Counted from the stretch's first letter, positions 42,377 to 54,766 are shown. The stretch is DNA of 64,000 nt from Clostridia bacterium (GCA_017397895.1 JAFQHP010000032.1:31785-95784), one strand, 5' to 3'. The notes: generated by a model from the letters alone, not told the origin. Made by a program: numbers and translations.

Positions 42377-42883
42377 ATGATACAGTCTCTGGATATCATT
42401 TCTGTTAACATTTGGAGCATTCTCATTTCTCTTGTCAATTTGCTCCTTCTGTTTCTGATCCTGAAAAAGTTCCTCTTCAAGCCCGTCACCAAAGTGATGA
42501 ACGAAAGGCAAAACCAGGTGACCGCCATCTATGCCGATGCCGAAAAGGACAGGCAGGCTGCTGCCGATATGAAGCAGGAATATGAAACGCGTATGGCTGC
42601 TGCCCGCGAAGAGGCAGACGGTCTTGTTCGCGATGCCGTGCAGACAGCCCAGCGCAAGAGCGATTCCATCATTGCCGATGCCAATTCCCAGGCTGCCCAT
42701 CTCAAACAGAAAGCGGAGATGGAAATTGAGCTGGAGAAAAAGCAGATGCTGTCCGACGTGAAAACGGAAATTTCCGATCTGGCCGTCAGCATTGCCGCCC
42801 GCATCATGGAACGCGAAGTGAGCCAGCAGGATCATGCAGATTTTGTGGAGCAGTTCATTGAGAACGTAGGTGAAAACAAATGA
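42377..42883 (+). CDS. atpF: F-type ATP synthase subunit b
   Basis: 168 residues: one N-terminal membrane helix (about 12-30, SILISLVNLLLLFLILKKFLF) followed by the long charged helix of the peripheral stalk. KPVTKVMNERQ follows the membrane segment as in the family. It dimerises and links subunit a to delta. AAAGGGG precedes the ATG; its stop overlaps atpH by four bases. Confidence 0.95.
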   Translation: MIQSLDIISVNIWSILISLVNLLLLFLILKKFLFKPVTKVMNERQNQVTAIYADAEKDRQAAADMKQEYETRMAAAREEADGLVRDAVQTAQRKSDSIIADANSQAAHLKQKAEMEIELEKKQMLSDVKTEISDLAVSIAARIMEREVSQQDHADFVEQFIENVGENK

Positions 42884-43416
42884 CCGATCTTGCACGGGAA
42901 TACGGCGAAGGCCTGTATGAGCTTTGCCTGGAAGAGAAACTGGACGAACAGGTGCTGGAACAGATGCAGATGCTGAAAAGCTGCTTCCATGATGCACCGG
43001 ATTTTCTGCGTCTTCTCTCCAATATGGCATTGCCCAAGGAAGAACGCTGCGGAATTATCGAAAGAACGCTGCGCGGTCAAGTACACTCCTACGTGATCAA
43101 CTTCCTGAAAATTTTGTGCGAACGCAATTTGCTTCACCAGTTCAACGGCTGTGAGGAAGCATACCGCATGCGTTTCAATCAGGATCACGCTGTGATGGAA
43201 GCTGTGGTAACAAGCGCTTTGGCTCTCAGCAGCGAACAAAGAGAAAAAATGATTGCCCGGCTGGAACAGATGACGGGCAAGGCGATCAACCTGAAAGAAA
43301 AAGTAGACGCAAGCCTGATTGGCGGCGTTGTGTTGGAAATGGATGGCAAGCGGTACGACAATACCCTGCGCCACCGGCTGGAAGGCCTGCAGAACATTTT
43401 GAGCGGCAACGCTTAA
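42880..43416 (+). CDS. atpH: F-type ATP synthase subunit delta
   Basis: 178 residues. N-terminal helical domain ([21 protein letters not shown]) that caps F1 and the C-terminal family signature [19 protein letters not shown]. Connects the b-dimer to alpha3beta3. ATGA overlap with atpF. Confidence 0.94.
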   Translation: MTDLAREYGEGLYELCLEEKLDEQVLEQMQMLKSCFHDAPDFLRLLSNMALPKEERCGIIERTLRGQVHSYVINFLKILCERNLLHQFNGCEEAYRMRFNQDHAVMEAVVTSALALSSEQREKMIARLEQMTGKAINLKEKVDASLIGGVVLEMDGKRYDNTLRHRLEGLQNILSGNA

Positions 43417-43456
43417 GGAAAAAGAGGCTTCGGCCGCATCAGATGAAAGCGGTGAT

Positions 43457-44974
43457 ATGATGCAGATCAAACCTGAAGAAGTATCCAAGCTCATTAAGGA
43501 GCAAATCAAAAATTACGAAAACCGGATCAGCCAGAACGATACCGGCACCATTATTACAGTTGGCGACGGCATCGCCCGTGTGTCCGGCCTGGAAAAATGC
43601 ATGGCCAATGAACTGGTGCGCTTTTCCAACGGCGAATACGGTATGGCGCTGAACCTGGAAGAAAACTCCGTGGCCCTGGTTATGCTGGGTACGGACGAAG
43701 GCGTGCGGGAAGGCGACACGGTGGAACGCACGGGCAAAGTGGTTTCTGTGCCGGTTGGCGACGGGCTGATTGGCCGTGTGGTCAACGCTCTGGGCCAGCC
43801 CATTGACGGCAAGGGCGCCATCGAAAGCCGGGAATTCAGGGCGATTGAGCGCAATGCCCCCGGTATCATCCAGCGCAAGAGCGTTTCCGTTCCGCTGCAG
43901 ACGGGTATCAAGGCCATCGACAGCATGATTCCCATCGGCCGCGGCCAGCGTGAATTGATCATCGGTGACCGCCAGACCGGTAAAACAGTCATTGCCCTGG
44001 ATACCATCATCAATCAGAAGGGCAAGGATGTTATCTGCATTTATGTGGCGATCGGCCAGAAGCGGTCCACGGTGGCCCAGCTGGTGGATACGCTGACTGC
44101 TGCCGGGGCCATGGATTATACCGTCATCGTCAGCGCCACTGCGTCGGAGCTTGCGCCCCTGCAGTACATCGCGCCTTATTCCGGCTGTGCCATGGCAGAA
44201 TATTTCATGGATCAGGGCAAAGACGTGCTGATTGTTTATGACGATCTTTCCAAGCATGCCGTGGCTTACCGTGCCCTGTCTTTGCTTATTCGCCGGCCTC
44301 CGGGCCGTGAAGCGTATCCCGGCGACGTGTTCTATCTCCACAGCCGTCTGCTGGAACGTGCTGCACGCGTAGCCCCCGAATACGGCGGCGGTTCCATTAC
44401 CGCCCTGCCCATCATCGAAACCCAGGCAGGTGACGTATCCGCCTACATTCCCACCAACGTGATTTCCATCACCGACGGCCAGATCTTCCTGGAAACGGAA
44501 CTGTTCCACGCCGGCATCATGCCCGCTGTGAACCCCGGCATTTCCGTATCCCGTGTGGGCGGCAACGCCCAGATCAAGGCCATGAAGAAAGTGGCCGGCA
44601 GTTTGAAGCTGCTCTACAGCCAGTACCGCGAACTGCAGGGCTTTGCCCAGTTCGGCTCTGACCTGGACGCCGATACCAAGGCCCGTCTGGCCCAGGGCGA
44701 ACGCATTGTGGAAGTGCTCAAGCAGAACCGCAATCATCCCGTGCCGGTGGAAAACCAGGTGTGCATCTTCTATGCCGTCACCAATGATTATCTGAAGGAA
44801 GTACCCGTTAAATATGTGGCGGAATATGAAGATGCATTGTACGAGCGCATGAGCGCCCAGTATGCGGATGTGCTGGATGAAATCCGCACCACCGGGCTGC
44901 TGACAAACGAAACTGAAGGAAAGCTGAAGGCTGCGCTGGAAGCTTTCACAAAGGATTTTCTCAAAACCAAGTAA
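43457..44974 (+). CDS. atpA: F-type ATP synthase subunit alpha
   Basis: 505 residues, standard length. The nucleotide-binding P-loop is [18 protein letters not shown], the [13 protein letters not shown] segment and [22 protein letters not shown] are hallmark alpha motifs. Non-catalytic nucleotide sites of F1. Two adjacent ATG codons (43457, 43460) could start it; the ribosome binding site is weak. Confidence 0.97.
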   Translation: MMQIKPEEVSKLIKEQIKNYENRISQNDTGTIITVGDGIARVSGLEKCMANELVRFSNGEYGMALNLEENSVALVMLGTDEGVREGDTVERTGKVVSVPVGDGLIGRVVNALGQPIDGKGAIESREFRAIERNAPGIIQRKSVSVPLQTGIKAIDSMIPIGRGQRELIIGDRQTGKTVIALDTIINQKGKDVICIYVAIGQKRSTVAQLVDTLTAAGAMDYTVIVSATASELAPLQYIAPYSGCAMAEYFMDQGKDVLIVYDDLSKHAVAYRALSLLIRRPPGREAYPGDVFYLHSRLLERAARVAPEYGGGSITALPIIETQAGDVSAYIPTNVISITDGQIFLETELFHAGIMPAVNPGISVSRVGGNAQIKAMKKVAGSLKLLYSQYRELQGFAQFGSDLDADTKARLAQGERIVEVLKQNRNHPVPVENQVCIFYAVTNDYLKEVPVKYVAEYEDALYERMSAQYADVLDEIRTTGLLTNETEGKLKAALEAFTKDFLKTK

Positions 44975-44986
44975 GGAGGGTGTGCC

Positions 44987-47255
<2,269 letters not shown>

Positions 47256-47257
47256 GT

Positions 47258-47662
47258 ATGGCCAATACCTTTCATCTGCAAATCGTAACGCCGGACAGGC
47301 CCATTTATGACGGCCAGGCGGAAAAGGTTATTCTGCGTACATTGACCGGCGATGTGTGCATCCTGGACAAGCATATTGATTATGCTGCGCCCCTTGGCAT
47401 CGGTGAAGCACGTGTTACTGACGCAAACGGAAAAACCCGTGCTGCAGCATGCAACGGCGGCCTGGTAAGCGTAGAAAGCGGCAAAGTGAGAGTGCTGGCC
47501 ACCACCTTTGAATGGGCCGATGAAATTGATGTGGAGCGTGCAAACCGCACCATGGAAGCTACCCAGGAAAAACTGAAACACACAAGGCATGATGATGTGG
47601 AATATGCAGTCTTGGAAGCCAAGCTGAAAAGGGCGCTGCTGCGCATTCATGTAGTGGAATAA
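47258..47662 (+). CDS. atpC: F-type ATP synthase subunit epsilon
   Basis: 134 residues: N-terminal beta-sandwich (FHLQIVTPDRPIYDGQAEKV) with the CNGGLVSVESGKVRVLA strand pair and a C-terminal two-helix hairpin (about 90-134) that can inhibit ATP hydrolysis. Last gene of the atpIBEFHAGDC operon, 2 bases after atpD. Confidence 0.95.
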   Translation: MANTFHLQIVTPDRPIYDGQAEKVILRTLTGDVCILDKHIDYAAPLGIGEARVTDANGKTRAAACNGGLVSVESGKVRVLATTFEWADEIDVERANRTMEATQEKLKHTRHDDVEYAVLEAKLKRALLRIHVVE

Positions 47663-47673
47663 TTGAATTGAAA

Positions 47674-47710
47674 AAGACGCCTGATCAATGTGTCATGCGT
47701 CTTTTCTTTC
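47674..47710. terminator. Bidirectional terminator between the atp operon and spoVM
   Basis: A 7-bp stem (47674-47680 with 47697-47703) plus an inner TGA/TCA pairing, with T-rich tails on both strands. Confidence 0.8.
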
Positions 47711-47711
47711 T

Positions 47712-47801
47712 TTACTGGGAGCAATTTTTGCCGGTGCAAAGCCGCAGCAGGCCCCGAAGCACTTTCGGCGCTTTAACACATACAACACGCATGGAAGCCA
47801 T
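47712..47801 (-). CDS. spoVM: SpoVM-like spore-coat localisation microprotein
   Basis: A 29-residue ORF too short for most gene finders: MASMRVVC, then VKAPKVLRGLLRLCTG, then KNCSQ. From the second Met it aligns without gaps to Bacillus SpoVM (26 residues), keeping Lys7, Pro9, Lys10, Leu12, Gly14, Arg17 and Gly21. SpoVM is an amphipathic helix that recognises the convex forespore membrane and anchors SpoIVA for coat assembly; Pro9 is essential for that. AAAGGAG lies 7 bases before the first ATG. It follows the 65-residue membrane protein gene by 15 bases on the same strand. The spoVA operon in this window supports a sporulating genome. Confidence 0.75.
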   Translation of the reverse strand: MASMRVVCVKAPKVLRGLLRLCTGKNCSQ

Positions 47802-47816
47802 ACACATTCTCCTTTC

Positions 47817-48014
47817 TTACGAACGCAAAATCAACAGCACACCTGCTACAATTAGCACAATGCCAATCAGGCTGAGCCATGCCCATCCGGGAATACAGAA
47901 GATCAGAATCAGTACACCAGCACCAATGAGAACGGCGCCAATGATGCGAAGCAGCAGCTGGCCGCCGCCCGGATACGTTTTTTCATATACAGATTCCTCT
48001 GTGCGACAGTGCAA
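47817..48014 (-). CDS. Small membrane protein, two helices
   Basis: 65 residues if started at TTG 48014, which has GGGAGGTG at 8 bases; the longer frame to 48134 lacks a good ribosome binding site and overlaps the tilS promoter. After a 20-residue polar start (HCRTEESVYEKTYPGGG) come two hydrophobic helices (about 20-40 and 43-63) rich in Leu, Ile and Val, joined by IPGWAW. Not recognised. It lies directly upstream of spoVM on the same strand, so it may be a sporulation membrane protein, but this rests only on position. Confidence 0.6.
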   Translation of the reverse strand: MHCRTEESVYEKTYPGGGQLLLRIIGAVLIGAGVLILIFCIPGWAWLSLIGIVLIVAGVLLILRS

Positions 48015-48106
48015 ATTGCTCACCTCCCAATGATGGATATGAAAAAGAAAAGTACAGTATGCCCGCAAAAAGCTGATGAAAATATGCCGGATGCGCCTTG
48101 TCATGC

Positions 48107-48135
48107 TTGATTTTTCAGGCTGAAGAATGTACAAT
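48107..48135 (+). promoter_or_regulatory. Promoter of tilS-hpt
   Basis: TTGATT (48107-48112), 17-base spacer, TACAAT (48130-48135), close before the tilS ATG, so the leader is very short. Confidence 0.6.
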
Positions 48136-48143
48136 AGACAGGT

Positions 48144-49448
48144 ATGAACGTCTTGAAAGAACAGCTGGCTTTTTTGATGGAAAGCTGGCAGAGAAACGGC
48201 AGCCCGGGAAGGATCCTGATTGCGCTATCCGGAGGTGCAGACTCGGTGGCGCTATTTTGTATGCTGAAAGCGTTGTCAAAATCCCAGCAATTATCCTTAG
48301 CAGCTGTTCACGTGAACCACGGCCTGCGGGATACGGCAAATAGGGATGCCGATTTCTGTCTGGCATTATGCGAAAAGCATCATGTTCCTTTCTTTTTGAA
48401 GGAAGTCCATTTGAAAACCGGGGGAGAGAATGAAGCGCGCCAGGCCAGGTATGCTGCAATTGGAGAAATTGCTGCAAAATGGCATGCGGATGCAGTTGCA
48501 ACCGCCCACCACAGCTGGGACCAGGCGGAAACGGTGCTTTTGCACCTTCTGCGGGGCAGCGGGGCTGCCGGGCTGAGCGGAATGGCTGAAATGACCCTGC
48601 TTCAGCTGCAGGAAGGAAGCCTTCGTCTGTGGCGTCCGCTTTTGAAACAAAGCCCTTCCGTGCTGAAAAGCATTGCTCTGGAACAGGCTGGTAGCTATCG
48701 TCACGACGAAACCAATGAAAGCAATCTGTATCTGCGGAATTTTCTGCGCAATCAGGTACTGCCGCTGATTGAAGAAAGAATTCCAAATGCCAGGGAAGCG
48801 TTGTGCAGGGCAAGCGAAATCATCCGAGTGGACCATACGTATCTGGATGGCATGGCGAAGGAATTTTTGTCCGGGTTTGCCTGCAGTAAGCCGCCAGTGC
48901 CCTGGATGCGATACGAACCCTTTTCCCATCTTGATGAAAGCCTGAAAAGCCGGGTGATGAAATTATTCCTTCCACAGGATGCGAATTATGATCAGATCAA
49001 AGCCGCGGCCGAAATAAAGGATGGCGCTGCGGTGAATCTTCCCGGCCGCAGGACGCTGAAAAAACACGGGGATTACCTTTGCATTGCTGAAGAAATCCCT
49101 CAGCCGCTGCCGCTTGCACCGCTCCTTGCGGAAAATGCATCCGCAGGATACGGCGACGGTATTCACAGGCAGGCCGTTCCATTGGAAGTGCTTAAGCAAT
49201 GCAGCCTCAGATACCGCAAGCCGGGCGATATGATCACACCCATTGGCATGCAAGGCAAGCGCAAGCTGAAGGATTATCTTTCTGACCGTAATGTCCCTCA
49301 GCCTATGCGGGACCATTTACCGGTTCTGTGCATTGGCAACAGAATTGTGTGGGTGATTGGCATCGGCCCAGGGGAAGACGCCAAATGCAGCGGAAAAGCA
49401 GATGAAATACTGCTGACATACACCGGAAGATTGCCGTTTGAGATGTGA
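48144..49448 (+). CDS. tilS: tRNA(Ile)-lysidine synthase
   Basis: 434 residues. It attaches lysine to C34 of tRNA-Ile(CAU) so that AUA is read as isoleucine. The PP-loop is SGGADS (residues 29-34); VNHGLRDTANRDADFC and ATAHHSWDQAETVLLHLLRGSGAAGL are characteristic, and the C-terminal TilS domain includes SLRYRKPGDMITPIGMQGKRKLKDYL. Essential gene. Only a weak ribosome binding site (ACAGG). The hpt gene follows after 20 bases, an order common in Firmicutes (tilS-hpt-ftsH). Confidence 0.95.
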   Translation: MNVLKEQLAFLMESWQRNGSPGRILIALSGGADSVALFCMLKALSKSQQLSLAAVHVNHGLRDTANRDADFCLALCEKHHVPFFLKEVHLKTGGENEARQARYAAIGEIAAKWHADAVATAHHSWDQAETVLLHLLRGSGAAGLSGMAEMTLLQLQEGSLRLWRPLLKQSPSVLKSIALEQAGSYRHDETNESNLYLRNFLRNQVLPLIEERIPNAREALCRASEIIRVDHTYLDGMAKEFLSGFACSKPPVPWMRYEPFSHLDESLKSRVMKLFLPQDANYDQIKAAAEIKDGAAVNLPGRRTLKKHGDYLCIAEEIPQPLPLAPLLAENASAGYGDGIHRQAVPLEVLKQCSLRYRKPGDMITPIGMQGKRKLKDYLSDRNVPQPMRDHLPVLCIGNRIVWVIGIGPGEDAKCSGKADEILLTYTGRLPFEM

Positions 49449-49468
49449 TAAACGAAAGGAGAACGCTC

Positions 49469-50032
49469 ATGGATACCAACGCAAGGATTTACCAGGACCT
49501 GGAACGGGTGCTGATCACCCGGGAGGAAATTCGTGAAGCCGTACAGAAGCTGGGCCATCAGATTACCAGGGATTACGAAGGCAAGGAACCCATCATGGTA
49601 TGTATCCTCAAGGGCGCAGTGATGTTCTATAACGATTTGATCAGAGAAATTGACCTGCCCGTCACCATGGAATTCATGGCCATCTCCAGCTATGGAAACA
49701 GCACCAAAACATCCGGTGTTGTCAACATCCGCAAGGACATGGATATCGATATCACCGGCAAGGATATCATCATCGTGGAAGACATCGTGGACAGCGGCAT
49801 GACCCTTTCCTTCCTCAAAAAAGTGCTGGAAAACCGCAATGCCGCTTCCGTTTCCATTGCCACGCTGCTCAATAAGCCTGCACGGCGTCGGATTGACCTG
49901 GACGTGGAATACTATTGCTTCAACATTCCGGATGCCTTTGTGGTTGGCTACGGCCTGGACTATGCGGAAAAATACCGCAATCTGCCTGACATCGGCGTAT
50001 TGCATCCCAGAATTTACACAAATGAAGAATGA
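49469..50032 (+). CDS. hpt: Hypoxanthine phosphoribosyltransferase
   Basis: 187 residues. Purine salvage: hypoxanthine or guanine plus PRPP gives IMP or GMP. The PRPP-binding motif is IIIVEDIVDSGMTLSFL; CILKGAVMF near residue 40 and FVVGYGLDYAEKYRNLPDIGVL near the end are family hallmarks. Start at 49469 chosen by AAAGGAG at 7 bases. Part of the tilS-hpt-ftsH neighbourhood. Confidence 0.96.
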   Translation: MDTNARIYQDLERVLITREEIREAVQKLGHQITRDYEGKEPIMVCILKGAVMFYNDLIREIDLPVTMEFMAISSYGNSTKTSGVVNIRKDMDIDITGKDIIIVEDIVDSGMTLSFLKKVLENRNAASVSIATLLNKPARRRIDLDVEYYCFNIPDAFVVGYGLDYAEKYRNLPDIGVLHPRIYTNEE

Positions 50033-50037
50033 AAAGA

Positions 50038-50066
50038 TTGTCAAACACAAGCTTTTTTGATATAAT
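50038..50066 (+). promoter_or_regulatory. Promoter of ftsH
   Basis: TTGTCA (50038-50043), 17-base spacer, consensus TATAAT (50061-50066), giving ftsH its own promoter after hpt. Confidence 0.7.
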
Positions 50067-50131
50067 ATTATTGATTTGTATTCCCAGGACAGGAATGCAG
50101 ATCTTATTGTAGTATATGGAGGATTTCAGCG

Positions 50132-52057
50132 TTGAGAAAAGCATCCAAGGGCTTTATGAGCTATATCGTTATGATTGCGCTGTTTATTTTCATGGTGGTT
50201 CTGCTCTCTAACGGGCTCAACCCCATCAGCAAGCGCATCGAATACCCCAAGCTGCTGGAATTGATCGAAAAGAACGAAGTGGATATCGTTTCCATCCGCG
50301 GTAACAGCCTGGTGGGTCGGTTGAAGGACAGCCGTATCTCTCTGGCCGATTATCCTGACCGCGCATTTGATTTCGAAACCACCATCGGCAATGATTTTTA
50401 TGACACTGTGCTGAAAATGCAGGCCCAGAAAGCGGGCAAAAGCGTGGAAGAAATCAGCGTAAACGATCTGGACTTTGAAATCCAGTATCTGGCCCCCCTG
50501 ACCACGCCCTGGTATCTGGAAATTCTGCCTTATCTGCTGCCTATGGTGCTGCTGATGGTGATGTGGTATTTCATCATGCGCCAGCAGGGTGGCGGCGGCG
50601 GCAAGGTGATGAACTTTGGCAAGAGCCGTGCCAATATGGTGGACCCTTCCAAGAACAAGATAACCTTCAGCGATGTAGCCGGTGCTGACGAAGAGAAGGA
50701 AGAACTGCGTGAAATCGTTGATTTCCTGAAAAACCCCAAGGCATATGTGGACCTTGGTGCCCGTATTCCCAAGGGCGTATTGCTGATGGGCCCTCCCGGC
50801 ACCGGTAAAACACTGCTGGCCAAGGCTGTGGCAGGGGAGGCCAATGTGCCCTTCTTCTCCATCAGCGGTTCTGACTTTGTGGAAATGTTTGTGGGTGTTG
50901 GCGCCAGCCGTGTTCGCGACCTGTTTGAGCAGGCCAAGCGAAATGCTCCCAGCATTGTGTTCATTGACGAAATTGACGCTGTGGGCCGCCATCGCGGTGC
51001 CGGCCTTGGCGGCGGTCACGATGAACGTGAACAGACGCTGAACCAGCTGCTGGTGGAGATGGACGGCTTCTCCGCCAATGAGGGCGTCATCGTCATGGCT
51101 GCCACCAACCGTAAGGATATTCTGGACCCCGCCCTTTTGCGTCCCGGCCGGTTTGACCGGCAGGTAACGGTCAATTACCCTGACGTGGACGGCCGCGTAG
51201 CCATCCTGAAGGTACATGCCCGCAATAAGCCCCTGGCCCAGGATGTGGACCTGGAAAACATCGCCAAGCGTACGCCCTACGCCACCGGTGCCGACCTGGA
51301 AAACATCATGAACGAAGGCGCCATTCAGGCTGCTCGTGAAAAGCGCAAGGATATCACCCAGGAGAACCTGATTGAGGCTGTGGAACGCATCCAGATGGGG
51401 CCTGAGAAGAAGAGCCACAAGGTGCTGGAGCGGGACCGCAGGATCACCGCTTATCACGAAGCCGGCCATGCCATCGTGGGCCACTTCCTGCCCCTTTGCG
51501 ATGATGTGCACATGATCACCGTTGTTCCCCGCGGCCAGGCAGGCGGCATGACACTGCTGCTGCCCGAAAAGGAATATGATCACACCACCAAGAACCAGCT
51601 GCTGCAGAAGATTTCCATGGCCCTTGGCGGCCGTGCCGCTGAACAGCTGACCCAGGACGATATCACCACCGGCGCCATTTCCGACCTTCAGCGGGCCACT
51701 GAAATTGCACGCAGCATGGTTACAAAGCTTGGCATGAGTGATAAGCTGGGTACAGTGTATCTGGGCAGCGATCAGGAAATTTTCGTGGGTATGGAATTTG
51801 GCCAGAGCCGTGAATACAGCGAATCCACCGCCGCGATGATCGACGAAGAAGTTCGCACCATCCTCAACGGTGCCTATCAGAAAGCCCTGGACGTTCTGAA
51901 AGAAAACCGTGAAAAGCTGGACGGCCTGGCTCAAATGCTGATTGAAAAGGAAACCATCAATCATCAGCAGTTCATCGCTTTCATGAACGGTGAAGAAGCG
52001 AACGAAGAGGCTGCAAAAAACGCTCCTTCTTCCGACGCAGACGAACAGAATGAATAA
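50132..52057 (+). CDS. ftsH: ATP-dependent zinc metalloprotease FtsH
   Basis: 641 residues. Two membrane helices (about 8-26 and 128-148) flank an extracytoplasmic domain; then the AAA+ module with Walker A GPPGTGKT, Walker [12 protein letters not shown] and the second region of homology ([20 protein letters not shown]); then the zinc protease with HEAGH at residues 442-446. It degrades misfolded membrane proteins and short-lived regulators as a membrane hexamer. The start is TTG with GGAGG at 9 bases. The tail is acidic ([25 protein letters not shown]). Confidence 0.97.
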   Translation: MRKASKGFMSYIVMIALFIFMVVLLSNGLNPISKRIEYPKLLELIEKNEVDIVSIRGNSLVGRLKDSRISLADYPDRAFDFETTIGNDFYDTVLKMQAQKAGKSVEEISVNDLDFEIQYLAPLTTPWYLEILPYLLPMVLLMVMWYFIMRQQGGGGGKVMNFGKSRANMVDPSKNKITFSDVAGADEEKEELREIVDFLKNPKAYVDLGARIPKGVLLMGPPGTGKTLLAKAVAGEANVPFFSISGSDFVEMFVGVGASRVRDLFEQAKRNAPSIVFIDEIDAVGRHRGAGLGGGHDEREQTLNQLLVEMDGFSANEGVIVMAATNRKDILDPALLRPGRFDRQVTVNYPDVDGRVAILKVHARNKPLAQDVDLENIAKRTPYATGADLENIMNEGAIQAAREKRKDITQENLIEAVERIQMGPEKKSHKVLERDRRITAYHEAGHAIVGHFLPLCDDVHMITVVPRGQAGGMTLLLPEKEYDHTTKNQLLQKISMALGGRAAEQLTQDDITTGAISDLQRATEIARSMVTKLGMSDKLGTVYLGSDQEIFVGMEFGQSREYSESTAAMIDEEVRTILNGAYQKALDVLKENREKLDGLAQMLIEKETINHQQFIAFMNGEEANEEAAKNAPSSDADEQNE

Positions 52058-52080
52058 CCAAAGGAGCGCCCTGGAGCAAG

Positions 52081-53613
52081 ATGAATAATCCCGGTTATCA
52101 ACAACCATATATGCAGCAACAACCGCCCACCGGCGGCAAGAAGAAACTGAAGCTGGCACCCATCCTGCTTCTGCTTGCCGTTGCCATCGGTGCGGTGGTG
52201 TTGGTGTCCAACAACAATAACCGGATTAAGGCAGAACAGGAAGCCTATCAGGCGCTGGTGGACGAAGTGAATGCCGTGCAGGGCGTATTCCTGCCCAACA
52301 TTTATGTGGACGGCATCTGTGTCAGCGGCATGGCACCCCAGGAAGCCATTGATGCTGTTGTTGCCGCTGTGAATGAGCGTCAAAACAGCTGGAGCGTCAG
52401 CATTACCTATCAGGGTCATACCTTTACCACCCTTGACTACGCTTCCTTTGGTATCACCACCGATATAGCTGAGGTATATTCGCTGCTGCAGGATGCTTAT
52501 CAGTACGGCCACACCGGCACCATTGAGCAGATGAAGCAGGAGCTGGATTATTTCCGCCAGCTTTCTACGCCATATCATGTCTACACCAGCCAGACCAGTG
52601 CCAACACATCGCAGCTTGACGATGTGCTTGCCCAGCTGAAAACCTATTTCACGAGAGAACCTGTTGATGCGTATCTGGTTTACTTCTATCCGCAATCCTG
52701 GGACGATCCTTTCGGCGTTCAGCCTGAGGTGTACGGCTCCACGCTGGATACTGTACCTGTTCGCGAACAGATCCTGAGTATGCTGAACAACGGCATTTCC
52801 GGCAATGTGGAATTGCAGCCTCAGGCCATGGCCCCCAAGGTGACGGAGGCTGATGTGCGCAAGAACATTGCTCTCATCGGCGAAGCAAAAACCCCTGTAT
52901 CCGAAGATTCCACCACTGCACGCACGGATAATATCCGGGTGGCGCTGAGCCGCTATCATGGCCTGGAAATCAATCCTGGGGAGACCGTCAGCTTCAATAA
53001 GCTGGTTGGCCCCCGCACCATGGAAAACGGTTTCCAGATGGCCATCGAATATGCAAACGGCCTCAACTCCTGGGGCTGGGGCGGCGGTGTGTGCCAGGCT
53101 AGTACCACGGTGTATCTGGCTGCGCTCCATGCCAATTTGAAAATTGTCAACCGCACCTCCCATTCCGACGCTGTATCCTATACGGAGTTTGGCCAGGATG
53201 CAACGGTTTACTATTCCAATGGCCGTAAGATCGATTTTTCCTTCAAGAACAATACGACCGGAAAGATCTACATCATGGCCAGGGTGGAGGAAGTGAAACG
53301 CAACCGGTATCAGTGTGTGGTAAAAATCTATGGGCCAGCACTACCAGATGGCGTAACGTATACCCTGCGCACCGAAACGGTGGAAACCCTGATGGCGCCC
53401 CTGACGGCCGAGTATCAGGAGGATACCCAGCATCAATACGTTACTTATAAGGATCAGGAACCTTACCTTCTGCGCAAGGCAAGGGACGGTTATGTAAACG
53501 AAACGTACCTGCAAAAATGGGAAAACGGTGTGCTGGTATCGGAAGAACTGATTAGCCGGGATACCTGCAAGGCACGTGCTGCCCTGTACCTTACCGGCAC
53601 AAAAAGCAGATAA
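52081..53613 (+). CDS. VanW family protein with YoaR-like wall-binding domain
   Basis: 510 residues. A Gln/Pro-rich cytoplasmic start (NNPGYQQPYMQQQPPTGG), one membrane helix (about 27-43), a YoaR-like putative peptidoglycan-binding domain (about 60-250, with INVDGICVSGMAPQEAIDAV-type motif), the VanW domain (about 280-420: PGETVSFNKLVGPRTMENGF, WGWGGGVCQASTTVY) and a C-terminal beta-rich G5-like segment. VanW domains occur in wall-linked proteins of Firmicutes, with unclear activity. It starts 23 bases after ftsH, probably cotranscribed. Confidence 0.87.
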   Translation: MNNPGYQQPYMQQQPPTGGKKKLKLAPILLLLAVAIGAVVLVSNNNNRIKAEQEAYQALVDEVNAVQGVFLPNIYVDGICVSGMAPQEAIDAVVAAVNERQNSWSVSITYQGHTFTTLDYASFGITTDIAEVYSLLQDAYQYGHTGTIEQMKQELDYFRQLSTPYHVYTSQTSANTSQLDDVLAQLKTYFTREPVDAYLVYFYPQSWDDPFGVQPEVYGSTLDTVPVREQILSMLNNGISGNVELQPQAMAPKVTEADVRKNIALIGEAKTPVSEDSTTARTDNIRVALSRYHGLEINPGETVSFNKLVGPRTMENGFQMAIEYANGLNSWGWGGGVCQASTTVYLAALHANLKIVNRTSHSDAVSYTEFGQDATVYYSNGRKIDFSFKNNTTGKIYIMARVEEVKRNRYQCVVKIYGPALPDGVTYTLRTETVETLMAPLTAEYQEDTQHQYVTYKDQEPYLLRKARDGYVNETYLQKWENGVLVSEELISRDTCKARAALYLTGTKSR

Positions 53614-53615
53614 AC

Positions 53616-53650
53616 AAAAAGCAGAGCGCCTTTTCGACGTTCTGCTTTTT
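53616..53650. terminator. Bidirectional terminator between the VanW gene and the RNA methyltransferase gene
   Basis: A stem of about 13 bp (53616-53628 with 53638-53650, including one G-T pair) with A and T tracts on both sides. Confidence 0.9.
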
Positions 53651-53653
53651 TCA

Positions 53654-54754
53654 TCAGTAAATACAATATTCACATTCCAGGCGGCCGTTGTAGAGCCGTC
53701 TTTTTTGCCTTGCACGCTGGCCGAAGCAACGTTCAAACCCATTGTGAGCAGTGATGACACACATGCGGCTGCCGGGATGTCGCTCTTTCAGGTGGTGCAG
53801 ATGGCGGTACAGCTTTTCGCATTGCTTCCTGTCGCTGAGCCGCTCACCGTAAGGAGGGTTGAGCACGAAACAAGGGGAGGGAACATCGCAGGTTAAATCC
53901 CTGAAATCCTTTTCCATCACCTTTACCCGCCCGCCAAGGCCTGCTTGCTTGAGATGCTTCTTGCAAAGCTCCAGCGCCTGCGGATCCACATCGCTGCCAT
54001 AAATATCACGGATCATTTCAGGTTGAAACGCTGCTTGTGCCTCTTCACGGAGGGCATCCATTTCCGTCTTGGGAAAGCTTTTCCACTGCTCACAGGCAAA
54101 GCTGCGGGTAAGACCGGGAGCACGGTTGCTTTGGATATACGCCGCTTCCACAAGAATTGTACCGGTTCCGCAGCAGGGATCCCATAAAGGGGCATCCCCG
54201 CGCCAGGGAGACAGCATTACAAGGGCAGCAGCCAATGTTTCCCTGATAGGAGCTTCGCCGTTCCAGGTGCGGTATCCACGCTTGTTCAGCGCAGCACCGC
54301 TGGTATCGATGGTAAGCCGGGCCATATCGCCATGGATGGATACATCAATTTTATACTCGGCACCCTTTTCATCAAACCATTCTGCGCGATATTTCTTTTT
54401 CAGCCGCTCCACAACGGCTTTCTTTGTGATGGACTGGCAATCCCGGACGCTCATCAGCTGACTGCGCACGCATTTGCCCGATACCGGAAAACGTGCATCT
54501 TTGGGCAGATAGCTTTCCCAGGGCAGGGAAGACACAAATTGAAACAATTCTTCAAAGGAGGTTACCTTTTCTTCTCCGACGATCAAAAGCACCCTGTCCG
54601 CAGTGCGTAGCCAGAGATTGGCATGAAAGCAGTCAGCAGCACTGCCGGAAAAGCGAACACCGCCCATTTCGCACTTGCTTTCAATACCCAGGCGTGTCAG
54701 CTCCTGCTTTGTGATTCCTTCCAGGCCAAAGGCTGCCGTGGCGAAAAACTCCAT
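53654..54754 (-). CDS. THUMP-domain RNA guanine-N2 methyltransferase (RlmL/YpsC type)
   Basis: 366 residues. The N-terminal THUMP region (about 45-155) binds RNA; the C-terminal Rossmann methyltransferase has DPCCGTGTILVEAAYI (SAM loop), IYGSDVDPQALELCKKH and the catalytic motif VLNPPYGERL. Members methylate a guanine in 23S rRNA helix 74 region or tRNA G6. AAGGAG precedes the ATG; 12 bases downstream of the trmN6-like gene in a minus-strand operon. Confidence 0.9.
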   Translation of the reverse strand: MEFFATAAFGLEGITKQELTRLGIESKCEMGGVRFSGSAADCFHANLWLRTADRVLLIVGEEKVTSFEELFQFVSSLPWESYLPKDARFPVSGKCVRSQLMSVRDCQSITKKAVVERLKKKYRAEWFDEKGAEYKIDVSIHGDMARLTIDTSGAALNKRGYRTWNGEAPIRETLAAALVMLSPWRGDAPLWDPCCGTGTILVEAAYIQSNRAPGLTRSFACEQWKSFPKTEMDALREEAQAAFQPEMIRDIYGSDVDPQALELCKKHLKQAGLGGRVKVMEKDFRDLTCDVPSPCFVLNPPYGERLSDRKQCEKLYRHLHHLKERHPGSRMCVITAHNGFERCFGQRARQKRRLYNGRLECEYCIY

Positions 54755-54766
54755 AAATAATTCTCC

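Noticed and set aside
47817..48134. A 105-codon version of the small membrane protein
   Set aside because: The extension lacks a ribosome binding site and runs over the tilS promoter; the TTG at 48014 has an ideal site.
50126..52159. A 677-codon minus-strand frame over ftsH
   Set aside because: It is antisense to ftsH, which has all AAA+ and HEAGH motifs.
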